Source: Thermoanaerobaculia bacterium
GTDB taxonomy: Bacteria > Acidobacteriota > Thermoanaerobaculia > Multivoradales > J023
Length of the DNA stretch: 64,000 nucleotides
Direction: 5' to 3'
Assembly (NCBI GenBank): GCA_028066595.1
Contig: JALCBJ010000015.1
Location: 1-64,000 of the forward strand
Part shown: one piece after another, positions 8,593 to 17,235 of the stretch
Numbering within the stretch: position 1 is the stretch's first letter
How the letters are laid out: the number at the start of each line of letters is the position of its first letter
Translations under genes and position numbers: made by a program
The notes under the pieces: generated by a model
What the model was told of the DNA's origin: nothing
The model's database searches: none
Seen by the model: only the letters and a program-made list of their open reading frames with translations

Positions 8593-9729
8593 ATGAGCCG
8601 ACGTCAGCGCGCGCTGCTCCTCACCGAGGGTTTTCTGTCTCAGATCTTCGCCAAGACGGCACACGGCATCCTGCGGGGTCCGAGCCGCTACGAGCTGGTG
8701 GGGGTCGTCGACTCGGCTCACGCCGGGCAGACGGTGGGTGATGTGCTGCCGATGTTGACGGCGGGTGGTGCACAGGCGGGTCCGGATGGTGGACGATCGG
8801 CGACGTTGCCGATCTTTCGCGACCTGACAGAGGCCGCAGCGGCGATAGACGAGGCGGAGGCGGCGGAGGTGCTGATCGTCGGCATCGCCACGCCGGGTGG
8901 AACGTTGTCGGAGCCACTGCGGGTCGCCCTCTTGGACGGCGCGCGACAGGGCTTGGTGCTGGTCAATGGGCTGCACCAGCTCCTGGAAGACGACGAGGAG
9001 ATCGTCGGCGCGGCGCGAGCGTCGGGTGCGGAGCTCGTCGACGTACGAAAGCCGCCCTCGGCCGGCGATCTGAGCTTCTGGTCGGGCGAGGTTCTGCGTT
9101 GCTCGGTTCCGCGCGTTGCGATTCTGGGCATCGACTGTGCCGTTGGCAAGCGAACGACCACGAGTCTATTGGTGAGTGAGCTCCGCCAGCGAGGAGTGAA
9201 CGCGACCATGATCTACACCGGCCAGACCGGTTGGCTCCAAGGTTGGCGCCACGGTCTGATCCTCGATGCCGTCCCCAACGACTTCGTGTGTGGGGAGTTG
9301 GAGCGGGCCATCCTGGAATGCGTCGCCGAGGAAGCGCCCGACGTGATTCTCTTGGAGGGTCAATCGGGGCTACGCAACCCCTCGGGCCCCTGTGGCGGCG
9401 AGCTGTTGTTGGCCGCTGGTGCGTCGGGAGCGATCCTCCAGGTGGCTCCGGGCCGCCCGGCCTTCAAAGGCCTGGCCTCCATGCTCGACGAAGTACCCGC
9501 GGTGGCCATGCCCACGGTGCGATCTGAGGTGGCTCTGATCGAGGCCTTCGGCGTCGGTGTCTGGGGCGTCGGTGTTCATCCCGAAGGATTGGACCCAGAG
9601 GCGGCACGGGCCGAGCGCGACCGCCTCGCGACCGAGCTTGGAATTCCTGTCGCGCTTCCCTTCGAAGACGGGGTCGGTGCCCTGGCAGAAGCAGTCGTTC
9701 GACACTCGAACGTGCCGGTGAGCCCGTAG
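8593..9729 (+). CDS. DUF1611 P-loop protein (DgcN-like N-acyltransferase)
   Basis: A 378-residue DUF1611-family protein: an N-terminal Rossmann-like domain (about 1-165), then a P-loop domain with GIDCAVGKRTTTSLL at about 178-192, GQTGWLQGWRHGLILDAVPNDF, and LLEGQSGLRNP. Members of this family have been described as DgcN, which N-acylates D-glutamate so that an enolase-superfamily racemase, DgcA, can convert it to the L form. The presence of a dipeptide-epimerase-type enzyme two genes downstream (11361-12437) fits this pairing. The ATG at 8593 has GCAGGAA upstream. The D-glutamate assignment rests on family knowledge and gene context, not on a residue I can point to. Confidence 0.8.
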   Translation: MSRRQRALLLTEGFLSQIFAKTAHGILRGPSRYELVGVVDSAHAGQTVGDVLPMLTAGGAQAGPDGGRSATLPIFRDLTEAAAAIDEAEAAEVLIVGIATPGGTLSEPLRVALLDGARQGLVLVNGLHQLLEDDEEIVGAARASGAELVDVRKPPSAGDLSFWSGEVLRCSVPRVAILGIDCAVGKRTTTSLLVSELRQRGVNATMIYTGQTGWLQGWRHGLILDAVPNDFVCGELERAILECVAEEAPDVILLEGQSGLRNPSGPCGGELLLAAGASGAILQVAPGRPAFKGLASMLDEVPAVAMPTVRSEVALIEAFGVGVWGVGVHPEGLDPEAARAERDRLATELGIPVALPFEDGVGALAEAVVRHSNVPVSP

Positions 9730-9787
9730 ATCCGTCGATCTGTCAACGGCACCGCCTGGTGTCTCGGTGGACGCGTATCGTAGCTGT

Positions 9788-11350
9788 ATGCGAGTCCTTT
9801 TCCTGGCGGCCGTGACTTCGCTGGTCATGTGCCTTCCCAACGACGCTGCGGCCCAGAGCTGGGCCGGACAGGGTCGCCTGTCGGGCGTCGTTCTCGACGA
9901 GCACGAGGAGCCGCTCGAAGGCGCCGAGGTGCGCGTGTCCCTGGGCGACCACGGCGGTCCACCGGCCGTCTCGACCAACCGAAAAGGCCGATGGTCCATG
10001 CTCGGCCTGGCGTCCGGTCGCTGGAGTCTGGTCGTGTCGGCGGACGGCTACCTGCAGAGCGATGGTGTAGTCGACGTGGCACCGGGCCCGTCGGGAAGGC
10101 TACGCGTCGTCCTGCGACCATTGAGTGAGGCGACAGGCATCTTTGCCGAACAGGCGCAGAGCGTTCTCGGCTGGATCCAGCGCGGCAACAGTCTCCTGGA
10201 ACAAGGGAAGCCGTTGGAAGCACGGGCCGAGTACGAGAAGTCACTGCCCCACCTCGGAGAAAGTCAGAAGGCGGAGGTGCTGCAGGCCGTCGCGCGAACC
10301 CACGCGCTCGAGCGGAACCTCGACGGCGCGTCCTCGGCTTTGCGCAAAGCGCTGGTCTACGCTCCCGACGACGACACTACTCGTCAACTCTTCACTTCGC
10401 TGCTCGCCGGATTCGGTCGCGGTGACGAGGCCGCCGAGTGGTTAGTGCGCTTGGACACGGAGGGCGCAGAAGCACTTCGCGAAGAGATGGGATTGGTTCC
10501 TGGAACGACGATCCAGGCGCCGACCGATCGAGCTCTACCGGTGGACTTGCCGGTCCTGGACGCCGAAGCACACCGCACCGGTACCTACAGGCTGCGCATC
10601 GACGGACCCTCTCCCCTCGGCTCGCTCGATGCTTTTCTGGAGCGCACCGGGAAGGAACGGTCGCAGATCGAGGCAGTGAATCCGGGTGCCGGACCGATCG
10701 ATCTGGCGGAAGAGTCGTTCGAGGTCTTCGTGCCGGAGGGGTACGAACCCGGTGCATCGGGCTGGGGTCTGATGGTGTGGGTGAGTCCCGGTAACTATGG
10801 CGGCCTGCAACGCCCCGACAACCTGGCGACGTTGGCCGACAAGCGAATGATCTGGATCGGCGCCAATTGGGCCGGCAACTACCGAAAAGTATGGGATCGC
10901 GTACGGCTGGCACTGCACGCTGCCCACGCCATGGCCAAGCTCTACGATCTGGATTCGAGCCGGATCTACGCTGCCGGCTATTCGGGTGGCGGCCGCATGG
11001 CGACTTGGCTCAGCATGCTCTATCCGGAAGTGTTCCATGGCGGTTTCTTCGTCAAGGGCGTCGACTACTATGAGAACGTCGCAATGCCCGACAAGCCTGG
11101 AGCTCATTGGCCCGCCGCCTTCGGCGAGCCACCTCGGTCGACCTGGCCACAGGTGAAAGAACGGAACCGCTATGTATTCTTTACCGGCGAGAACGACTTC
11201 AACCGCCTGCAGACCAAGACGTTCGCGCGGCGATACGAGGACGACGGGTTTCGTCATGTGCACTACCTGGAAGAGCCTGGGGCCAACCACTACACGGCCT
11301 TCGGTGGAGAGATCCTGAGCCAGGTCATCGATATGCTGGATGACCGGTAG
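9788..11350 (+). CDS. Exported TPR/esterase-like alpha/beta-hydrolase
   Basis: A 520-residue multi-domain protein. From the second ATG (9788) it has a good signal peptide, MRVLFLAAVTSLVMCLPNDA, so I start there rather than at 9767. Then follow a carboxypeptidase-regulatory-like beta-sandwich (GRLSGVVLDEHEEPLEGAEV, about 30-110), TPR-like helices (about 120-220), and a hydrolase domain resembling secreted PHB-depolymerase-like esterases. That domain has the nucleophile elbow GYSGGG, VFFTGENDFN before the acid, and GANHY for the histidine. The lone AspTrp-type oxyanion region is FVPEGYEPGASGWGLMVWVS. Its 3' end nearly touches the epimerase gene, so the two are probably co-transcribed with the DUF1611 gene. 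Substrate unknown. Confidence 0.75.
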   Translation: MRVLFLAAVTSLVMCLPNDAAAQSWAGQGRLSGVVLDEHEEPLEGAEVRVSLGDHGGPPAVSTNRKGRWSMLGLASGRWSLVVSADGYLQSDGVVDVAPGPSGRLRVVLRPLSEATGIFAEQAQSVLGWIQRGNSLLEQGKPLEARAEYEKSLPHLGESQKAEVLQAVARTHALERNLDGASSALRKALVYAPDDDTTRQLFTSLLAGFGRGDEAAEWLVRLDTEGAEALREEMGLVPGTTIQAPTDRALPVDLPVLDAEAHRTGTYRLRIDGPSPLGSLDAFLERTGKERSQIEAVNPGAGPIDLAEESFEVFVPEGYEPGASGWGLMVWVSPGNYGGLQRPDNLATLADKRMIWIGANWAGNYRKVWDRVRLALHAAHAMAKLYDLDSSRIYAAGYSGGGRMATWLSMLYPEVFHGGFFVKGVDYYENVAMPDKPGAHWPAAFGEPPRSTWPQVKERNRYVFFTGENDFNRLQTKTFARRYEDDGFRHVHYLEEPGANHYTAFGGEILSQVIDMLDDR

Positions 11351-11360
11351 CGAGGAGCTG

Positions 11361-12437
11361 ATGAAGATCGAATCCGTACGTGGTTGGAACGAGTCTGTCG
11401 GGCTGACCCGGCCCTATTCCATCGCGGGTCGTCGGATCGAAGCGGTGAGTCTGTTCTACGTCGAAGTGGTCACGGAGGACGACGTAGGGATCGGCTCGGC
11501 GTCACCCTCGGAGTCGGTCACAGGCGAGTCGGCAGCAGCCTGCGGGGACGCTTTGGCGGTGGCTGCGGATGTCCTACGAGGCGAAGACGTGACCCGCATC
11601 GGCCGCCTCCAGCAGTTGCTGGAAACACACCTGGGGGAGACGCCGGCAGCGCGTGCTGCCATCGACATGGCATTGTGGGATGTCTTTGCCAAGGGCTTGG
11701 GAGTGCCAGTGGTCGACCTGTGGGGCGCCCGTCGCGACGAGCCCATCGCAACCTCGATCACCGTCGGCATTCAGAGCGTGGAGCAAGCGATGGCCGATGC
11801 CGAGGAGTATCTGCAACGCGGCTTCCGCTGTCTGAAGATCAAGATCGGTGATGACTTCGCTGCCGACATGGAGCGCCTTGGGGCACTGCGGGCTCTCGCA
11901 GACGAGACGGCCGGGGAGGGCCAGGTGGCGATTCGCGTCGACGGAAACCATGGCTTCGACCTGGAGGAGCTCCGCCGGCTTGCGGACGGGGCGCACCGGT
12001 TGGGCGTCGAGCTCGTCGAACAGCCGGTCCCACCGGCCGCGGATGACGAGCTGTGCGCTCTGCCCGACGACACCAGGGCACTCCTGGCAGCAGACGAGTC
12101 ACTCGTGGAGGAGCGACACGCGGTGGGTCTGCTCCGCGGGATGCCCTACCGACACTGGAACCTCAAGCTCATGAAGCACGGTGGGCCCACCCCAGCTCGG
12201 GCTATCGCCCATCTCGCCCATACCGCCGGTCTAGGACTCATGTGGGGCTGCATGGACGAGAGCGTCGCCTCCATCGCCGCGGCCCTCCATGCAGCCTACG
12301 CCAGCCCCGCGACCGAGCGTCTCGATCTCGACGGTAGCTTCGATCTTGCTGATGACCGTGCCGTCGGCGGTTTCCGATTGGAGAACGGGCGACTCCATCT
12401 GTTGGACGAACCCGGGCTGGGCGTCGCCTGGGCCTAG
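11361..12437 (+). CDS. Dipeptide epimerase / N-acyl-amino-acid racemase (enolase superfamily, DgcA-like)
   Basis: Enolase-superfamily enzyme of the muconate-lactonizing subgroup, about 358 residues. Catalytic and metal sites are visible: LKIKIG (the KxK acid/base), IRVDGNHGFD (first metal Asp), LVEQPVP (Glu), LLAADESL (Asp), NLKLMKHGG (second-face Lys) and the C-terminal LDLDGSFDLADD. These match L-Ala-D/L-Glu epimerases, which recycle murein peptides, and the related DgcA of D-glutamate catabolism. An ATG at 11340 overlaps the hydrolase gene; the ATG at 11361 (MKIESV) is where homology starts and has GAGGAG close upstream. It ends 8 nt before the convergent ADOP gene. Confidence 0.86.
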   Translation: MKIESVRGWNESVGLTRPYSIAGRRIEAVSLFYVEVVTEDDVGIGSASPSESVTGESAAACGDALAVAADVLRGEDVTRIGRLQQLLETHLGETPAARAAIDMALWDVFAKGLGVPVVDLWGARRDEPIATSITVGIQSVEQAMADAEEYLQRGFRCLKIKIGDDFAADMERLGALRALADETAGEGQVAIRVDGNHGFDLEELRRLADGAHRLGVELVEQPVPPAADDELCALPDDTRALLAADESLVEERHAVGLLRGMPYRHWNLKLMKHGGPTPARAIAHLAHTAGLGLMWGCMDESVASIAAALHAAYASPATERLDLDGSFDLADDRAVGGFRLENGRLHLLDEPGLGVAWA

Positions 12438-12445
12438 CAGCCCGC

Positions 12446-15172
12446 CTATTCGGGCCGCAGCGCGACGCAAGGGTCGGTGCGGCTGGCGCGCAGGGCCGGA
12501 GCCAAGGGAGACAGTACTCCAAGAGTCAAGAGCGCGATGGCGGTCGTACCGAGAACCGCCACATCGGCGTGCTGTACCTCGAAGAACAGGCTGCCCGCGA
12601 GGCGCGCCAAACCGAGACCGGCCGTCAGGCCAAGGGCCAAGCCGATCGCGCAGAGCCCCAGCCCCTCGCCGACTACCCGCAGCAGAACCTGATTCGAAGT
12701 TTCGCCGAGAGCCATGCGGATGCCGATCTCGGATCTGCGCACGGTGATCATGAACGACAGCACTCCGTAGAGCCCGAGGCCGGCGAGGACGAACGCTGTG
12801 GCGCTGAAGACCAGGAACCAGACAGCCATCTGACGGGGCAGGGACAGCGAGGCGGCGACGGTGTCGACGAGGTTCGACGGTCGGACGATGGCGACCCGCG
12901 GATTGATCTCGACCAGACGGGAGAGGATCGACGGGGCGATGTCCACCGGCGAGTCTCGGTCGGTCTTGATGACCAGCCGCATCTCGCGCGGTGAGTAATA
13001 GGCGGATTGGTAGGCCTGGGCGTGGGGCACGTACCATTGATTTTTCCCGGCCTGGTCCAAGCGGCCGTCACGTACGTCCTCCACCACGCCCACCACCCGC
13101 AGGAAGGGCGCGTCTTGGGAGAACACGCGGAAGCGCTTGCCGACGGGCTCCTCGCCTTGGAAGAACGACCTGGCGAACGACTCGTTGACGACCGCCACCG
13201 GCTCGGAGTCGACGGTGTCCCCGGCTCCGAGGAGCCGGCCGCGAACGGCACGGATGTCCAGAGCGGCGAACATACCGGGCGTGGCTTGTTGGACCTGGGC
13301 AAAGGGAGCCGAAGCGATGTTCGACACCGGCTGTCCTTCGAATTCGATGGACCAGATGCTGCCAGAGCCGGTCAGGGGCAGCCGCTGCATGGCTCCAGCA
13401 GCAATGACGCCCGGCGTCGTGGCGAGCGCCTGCTCGGCCTGGCGGTAGTAGGTCACGATCTGCTCTGGAGACGGCAGAACCGTCTCCGAGGGCACGACGT
13501 CCAACACCAGGACGCCACGAGCCTCGAACCCGGGGTCGACGTCGAGAATGTTGAGCAGGCTACGTACGGTCATTCCGCATCCGACCAGCAGCACGGCGGC
13601 CAAAGTCATCTGGCTTACGACGAGGGAGGACCGCAACCAGCGAGAGCTGCCCGACGTGCGTCCCAGGGAGGCCACGCGGCCGAGAAGAGCGTCTTGCCGG
13701 GCGAGGCTGCGGAGGGCCGGCCAAAGCCCGAAAACCACGGTGGTCAACGTCGTCACGAGGAGGCAGAAGCCGACCACCCGCAGATCCAAGCTCGGCATTC
13801 CGAAGCGGAGCAGTGCATCCGGCAACATCGGCGGCAAGATGCGAGCGACCCACGCAACGACCGTCAGCGCGCCGACAGCGCCGAGCACCGAGACGACGGC
13901 GGAGTCGATCATCAGTTCCGCTACCAGCCGTCCCCTGGAGGCACCCAATGCGCGGCGCATGGCGAGTTCCCGTTGCCGTGCTGCGCCGCGGCTCAGCTGA
14001 ACGTTGGCCAGGTTGGCGCAGGTGAGAAGGAGCAGCAGGCCGACGGATGCCAGAAGGGCTGTCATCGGCAGACGCACGCCCGCGGTCTGGGCGGTGCGCA
14101 GGAGCTGGGTGCGAGTCGCAAACCCGTGCTCCTCGTAGAACTCGGGGAAGGCCCGGGCCGATTGGTCTGCAAGGAGCCCGACCGCGGTTGCCGCTTGCGA
14201 CACCGTGGTGTCGCCGGAGAGCCGGGCGATGACGTTCAGATAGTGATTGTTACGCCCCCAAAGATCATCGCGGTCGATCGGCAGAGGAACCCAGGCCTCG
14301 AACTGCGCGACGGGAAAGTGGAAGTCGGCGGGCATGACGCCGATCACCTCGGTGGCCTGGTCGTCGAGATAGATCTTCTCGCCCATAATGTCCGGACTCG
14401 AGCCGAAGGCACGCTGCCACAGGCGGTGGCCCAGCACGATCACCGGGTCGGCACCCTCGAGACTCTCACTGGCGTCCGGAAATCTGCCCATGGCCGGCTG
14501 GATTCCCAGCATCGGCAGCATCTCCTCCGTGACGTGAGCGACCTGGATCCGTTGAGGCTCCGGGTCCGACGCAAGCAGGACCATGCCCGAACGCCAGGCG
14601 CCCACCGCGGTGAAGACGTCGAGTGCGCCGAGATCGATGAACTCGGGTTCGGAGCTGCCATACCAGCCGTCCCCGCCCGTGTTGGTTTCGATGCTGACCA
14701 AGCGGTCGGGCTCGGCGAAGTCTGGAGCGCGAAAGAGGATCGAGTCGGCGACCATGAAAACCAGAGTGCAGAGGCCGATGCCCAACACCAGGGTCGCGGT
14801 GACCACCGTGGCAGCCGTCGGTGACCTCGACCAGCGGCGAAGCGAGGTTCTCAGTTCGATGGCCAGAGTGCGGAGAGGTTCCGCGGCACTTGATCTCTTG
14901 GCAGGCATTCGTTTCTCCTGTGAGCTGAGGCGTGGGTGCAGCGGCCGAATCCAACCGTGGCGGACCAGCCCACCGAGCTGTCGCAAACACCAAGACGCGG
15001 TCCGCCGCCGGCCCGTTTCTTCGAGGCGCCGCTGGAATTCTTCGATCAGATCTCCAGCGATGAACTCGCTTTGGTGCGAGGGAATCAGCCGCTCCAGGGC
15101 TCCCGCCAGCCAGTGCCGAAACCGTCTGCCGCTGGGCTGAAGAGAACTGGACTCGCGTCGTTCGTTGCTCAT
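12446..15172 (-). CDS. ADOP-type ABC transporter permease (MacB/FtsX-like)
   Basis: A 908-residue permease of the acidobacterial duplicated orphan permease (ADOP) type: two MacB/FtsX halves fused without an ATPase. Residues 1-90 form the permease-prefix region (ALERLIPSHQSEFIAGDLIEEF) seen in these proteins. A membrane segment near 130 (VTATLVLGIGLCTLVFMVA) is followed by a large periplasmic MacB core domain and three segments around 390-480. A second periplasmic domain then leads to a closing four-segment bundle with the FtsX-type RSEIGIRMALG near 810. The role is probably envelope export or mechanotransmission. It is translationally coupled to the upstream padR gene by an ATGA overlap at 15169-15172, so PadR is its likely regulator. 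Confidence 0.9.
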   Translation of the reverse strand: MSNERRESSSLQPSGRRFRHWLAGALERLIPSHQSEFIAGDLIEEFQRRLEETGRRRTASWCLRQLGGLVRHGWIRPLHPRLSSQEKRMPAKRSSAAEPLRTLAIELRTSLRRWSRSPTAATVVTATLVLGIGLCTLVFMVADSILFRAPDFAEPDRLVSIETNTGGDGWYGSSEPEFIDLGALDVFTAVGAWRSGMVLLASDPEPQRIQVAHVTEEMLPMLGIQPAMGRFPDASESLEGADPVIVLGHRLWQRAFGSSPDIMGEKIYLDDQATEVIGVMPADFHFPVAQFEAWVPLPIDRDDLWGRNNHYLNVIARLSGDTTVSQAATAVGLLADQSARAFPEFYEEHGFATRTQLLRTAQTAGVRLPMTALLASVGLLLLLTCANLANVQLSRGAARQRELAMRRALGASRGRLVAELMIDSAVVSVLGAVGALTVVAWVARILPPMLPDALLRFGMPSLDLRVVGFCLLVTTLTTVVFGLWPALRSLARQDALLGRVASLGRTSGSSRWLRSSLVVSQMTLAAVLLVGCGMTVRSLLNILDVDPGFEARGVLVLDVVPSETVLPSPEQIVTYYRQAEQALATTPGVIAAGAMQRLPLTGSGSIWSIEFEGQPVSNIASAPFAQVQQATPGMFAALDIRAVRGRLLGAGDTVDSEPVAVVNESFARSFFQGEEPVGKRFRVFSQDAPFLRVVGVVEDVRDGRLDQAGKNQWYVPHAQAYQSAYYSPREMRLVIKTDRDSPVDIAPSILSRLVEINPRVAIVRPSNLVDTVAASLSLPRQMAVWFLVFSATAFVLAGLGLYGVLSFMITVRRSEIGIRMALGETSNQVLLRVVGEGLGLCAIGLALGLTAGLGLARLAGSLFFEVQHADVAVLGTTAIALLTLGVLSPLAPALRASRTDPCVALRPE

Positions 15173-15522
15173 TGCGCCCTCAGCGGCTCACTGGAGTAGT
15201 CGGTACCCGTGCGCATGGCGTCGAGCTCGTGCAAAGTCCGCTGAAGCGCTTGGTCGCCGAGCGCGGTCGTGCGGTAGTGCTTGCGTCGTCGTCCCCCGCG
15301 TTCGGCCCTCGGCGCACTGATCTCGTAGGTCAACAAGCGCCGCGACTCGAGGCGGTCCAGAGTTTTGTAGATGGCGCCGAGAGCGACCTCGCGACCTGTC
15401 CGCGACTCGATCTCCCGGCCCATCTCCGCGCCATAGGCTTCGGATCCCAGACGGTGAATCGCCAGAACGACGAGTAACTCGAACTCACTCAGTCGATTTG
15501 GTTTTGGCTTCTTGAGTTGCAT
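15169..15522 (-). CDS. PadR-family transcriptional regulator
   Basis: A 117-residue PadR regulator: winged helix LSEFELLVVLAIHRLGSEAYGAEMG (about 11-35), recognition region GREVALGAIYKTLDRLESRRLLTY, and wing GGRRRKHYRTTALG, followed by the C-terminal dimerisation helix. PadR proteins of this size are usually repressors released by a ligand. Its stop codon overlaps the start of the ADOP gene (ATGA), and padR-ADOP pairs are a characteristic acidobacterial arrangement, so it most likely represses its own operon. The start at 15522 has AGGACAGGG just upstream. Confidence 0.93.
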   Translation of the reverse strand: MQLKKPKPNRLSEFELLVVLAIHRLGSEAYGAEMGREIESRTGREVALGAIYKTLDRLESRRLLTYEISAPRAERGGRRRKHYRTTALGDQALQRTLHELDAMRTGTDYSSEPLRAQ

Positions 15523-15563
15523 CCCTGTCCTGTTGGCCGAAGTCCCGTGGAGGTCGACTCCTT

Positions 15564-15590
15564 ATGTACGACATCTACACTAATATAGTT
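15564..15590 (-). promoter_or_regulatory. Possible PadR operator and promoter of the padR-ADOP operon
   Basis: Upstream of padR an ATGT-N3-ACAT dyad lies at 15564-15574, and an AT-rich stretch at 15581-15590 reads TATATTAG on the minus strand, a plausible -10 region. PadR operators often contain ATGT/ACAT half sites. The rest of the surrounding DNA is GC-rich, so this AT island stands out. No -35 box could be fixed. Confidence 0.4.
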
Positions 15591-15650
15591 CTGGAAGGGC
15601 GCAAACCGCCCCCGGCCAGCATCGGTTGCGCTGATTCCGATTGGCGCGCG

Positions 15651-17144
15651 TCAGTCCGTCTGAGACCGAGCGAGTTCGCCGACCAGGCGAATGGCGCGAG
15701 CGACTGTGTCGGACCAGGGTACGGCGCAGTTCAGACGAATGCAGTTGCCGTAGCGTCCCGAGGCCGAGAAGATCGGACCGGGGGTGATCGAAATATCCTC
15801 CGCCAGCGCAGCCCGATGCAGGGCAAAGGCGTCGACGTCCTCGGGCATCTCCACCCACAGGAGGTAGCCGCCGGCCGGTCGAGTCACACGGGTCCCGGAC
15901 GGGAAGTGCTCGCCGATTTCGGTGATCATGCGCCGGACCAGGTCCTTGAAGGAGCGACGGAGCTTCCGGACGTGGCGGCTCAGCCCTCCTGCCGCCAGGT
16001 AGTCGGCGATGGCCAGTTGGGTCGGTGTGGCGGTGGCGAGGGAGCTAGCGTATTTCTGCATCACCACCTCTTTGCGGAAACGACCGGGTGCGATCCAGCC
16101 GACCCGCAGCCCGGGTGCGAGGATCTTGCTGAAGGAAGACAGCAGCAGTACATTGCTGCCGGCACCATCCTCTGTAGCCAGCTCTTGGTCGAAACTGTGG
16201 AGTGTCCGCGGGCGGGGGCCCTCGAACCCGAGCTCGCCATATGTGTCGTCCTCGATCAGCGGTACCCTCGCTGCGCGCAGCCGCTGCACCAGAAGCCGCC
16301 GATACTGGTCGGGCATGCGGTGTCCCATGGGGTTGCCGAAGCTCGACACCACCACCACCGCCGCTAGCTGTCCGTCGGACAGCGCCTCTGCCACGGCGTC
16401 GGGACAGATCCCTTCCCGCGGATCCGTGGCCAGCTCCAGGGCCTTGACGTGGAGATTCTCCAGAACCTGAAGAAAGCCGTGGTACGTGGGGGATTCGATC
16501 GCCACGGTGTCCCCGGGACGGACCACCACTCGCAGCGCGAGGCTGATGGCCTCTTGGGCGCCGGTGGTGACCACCAGATCGTCGGCTGTGAGGGAGCTTC
16601 CGCCAGCCACCGCGAGCCTGGCGATCTGGCGGCGTAGCTCCGGTCGACCCGGGATGCTGTCGTAGGACTGGCTGACGATGGGCTCGCGTCGGACGGCTCT
16701 CGAAAGCAAGCCATTGAGGCGAGAGATAGGCAGAAACTCCGGTGCCGGTACCGCTGCTCCAAACGGCATCACCAGCCCCGGCTGACTGGCCTCGCGCACC
16801 AGTTGCTCGATCAGGTCGGCCGCGTCGAGCTCCGACGGTGCATCGCAGGTCGGCGTCCGTGCTGGCTCGGGTGGCGCGTTCGCTGCGGCCAGTTTCACAT
16901 AGTGGCCGCTTTGAGGCCTCACCTCTACAAGACCCCGATCCTCCAGTAGGCGGTACGCTTCCATGACCGTTGTCAAGCTCACCGCGAGGCGGCGGCTCGT
17001 CTTGCGCAACGATGGGATGCGTGTTCCCGGTGCCAAAGTACCCTGGTGGATCAGCTGCTCGATGTCATCGGCGACCTCTCGGTAGAGCGGCATCGAGTCC
17101 CTAGAGCGTCGGGAAGACGGGTTTTCGGGAGGAGTCATCGGCAC
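15651..17144 (-). CDS. MocR-type regulator (GntR wHTH fused to aminotransferase class I)
   Basis: A 497-residue PLP-dependent transcription factor of the MocR/PdxR family. The N-terminal GntR winged helix (about 18-85) reads PLYREVADDIEQLIHQGTLAPGT and LAVSLTTVMEAYRLLEDRGLVEV. The fold-type-I aminotransferase domain has FGNPMGHRM, IEDDTYGEL, and the PLP lysine in SSFSKILAPGLRVGW at about residue 337. Such proteins sense PLP or an amino compound and control a neighbouring gene, here almost certainly the divergent EamA transporter 91 bp away. A cluster of direct repeats lies between them. The effector is unknown. Confidence 0.93.
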   Translation of the reverse strand: MPMTPPENPSSRRSRDSMPLYREVADDIEQLIHQGTLAPGTRIPSLRKTSRRLAVSLTTVMEAYRLLEDRGLVEVRPQSGHYVKLAAANAPPEPARTPTCDAPSELDAADLIEQLVREASQPGLVMPFGAAVPAPEFLPISRLNGLLSRAVRREPIVSQSYDSIPGRPELRRQIARLAVAGGSSLTADDLVVTTGAQEAISLALRVVVRPGDTVAIESPTYHGFLQVLENLHVKALELATDPREGICPDAVAEALSDGQLAAVVVVSSFGNPMGHRMPDQYRRLLVQRLRAARVPLIEDDTYGELGFEGPRPRTLHSFDQELATEDGAGSNVLLLSSFSKILAPGLRVGWIAPGRFRKEVVMQKYASSLATATPTQLAIADYLAAGGLSRHVRKLRRSFKDLVRRMITEIGEHFPSGTRVTRPAGGYLLWVEMPEDVDAFALHRAALAEDISITPGPIFSASGRYGNCIRLNCAVPWSDTVARAIRLVGELARSQTD

Positions 17145-17173
17145 GGAAACAGTCTACCCTAGAGAAAACTGTT

Positions 17174-17207
17174 CTGGTATCACTTCGTATTGTCTGTATC
17201 TGTTATC
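17174..17207. promoter_or_regulatory. Direct repeats in the MocR/EamA divergent promoter region
   Basis: Three related words lie in the same orientation: CTGGTATC at 17174-17181, CTGTATC at 17194-17200 and CTGTTATC at 17200-17207. The reverse complement of the first contains ATACCA, the half-site sequence of the MocR protein GabR, and MocR operators are typically direct repeats. An additional AACAG/CTGTT inverted pair flanks the left side. These are candidate operators for the regulator at 15651-17144. Confidence 0.45.
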
Positions 17208-17235
17208 TATCCCCGCGACCTGTCAATCTACCGTC

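Noticed and set aside
7636-8976. A 446-codon minus-strand frame across the end of the SpoIIE-type gene and the gap
   Set aside because: It opposes a clear phosphatase domain and the beginning of the DUF1611 gene; composition is typical of a codon shadow.
13007-14824. A 605-codon open frame on the plus strand, antisense to the ADOP gene
   Set aside because: Its product is arginine-, glycine- and histidine-rich with no domain pattern, while the minus strand encodes a convincing ADOP permease. Long antisense frames are common in GC-rich DNA.
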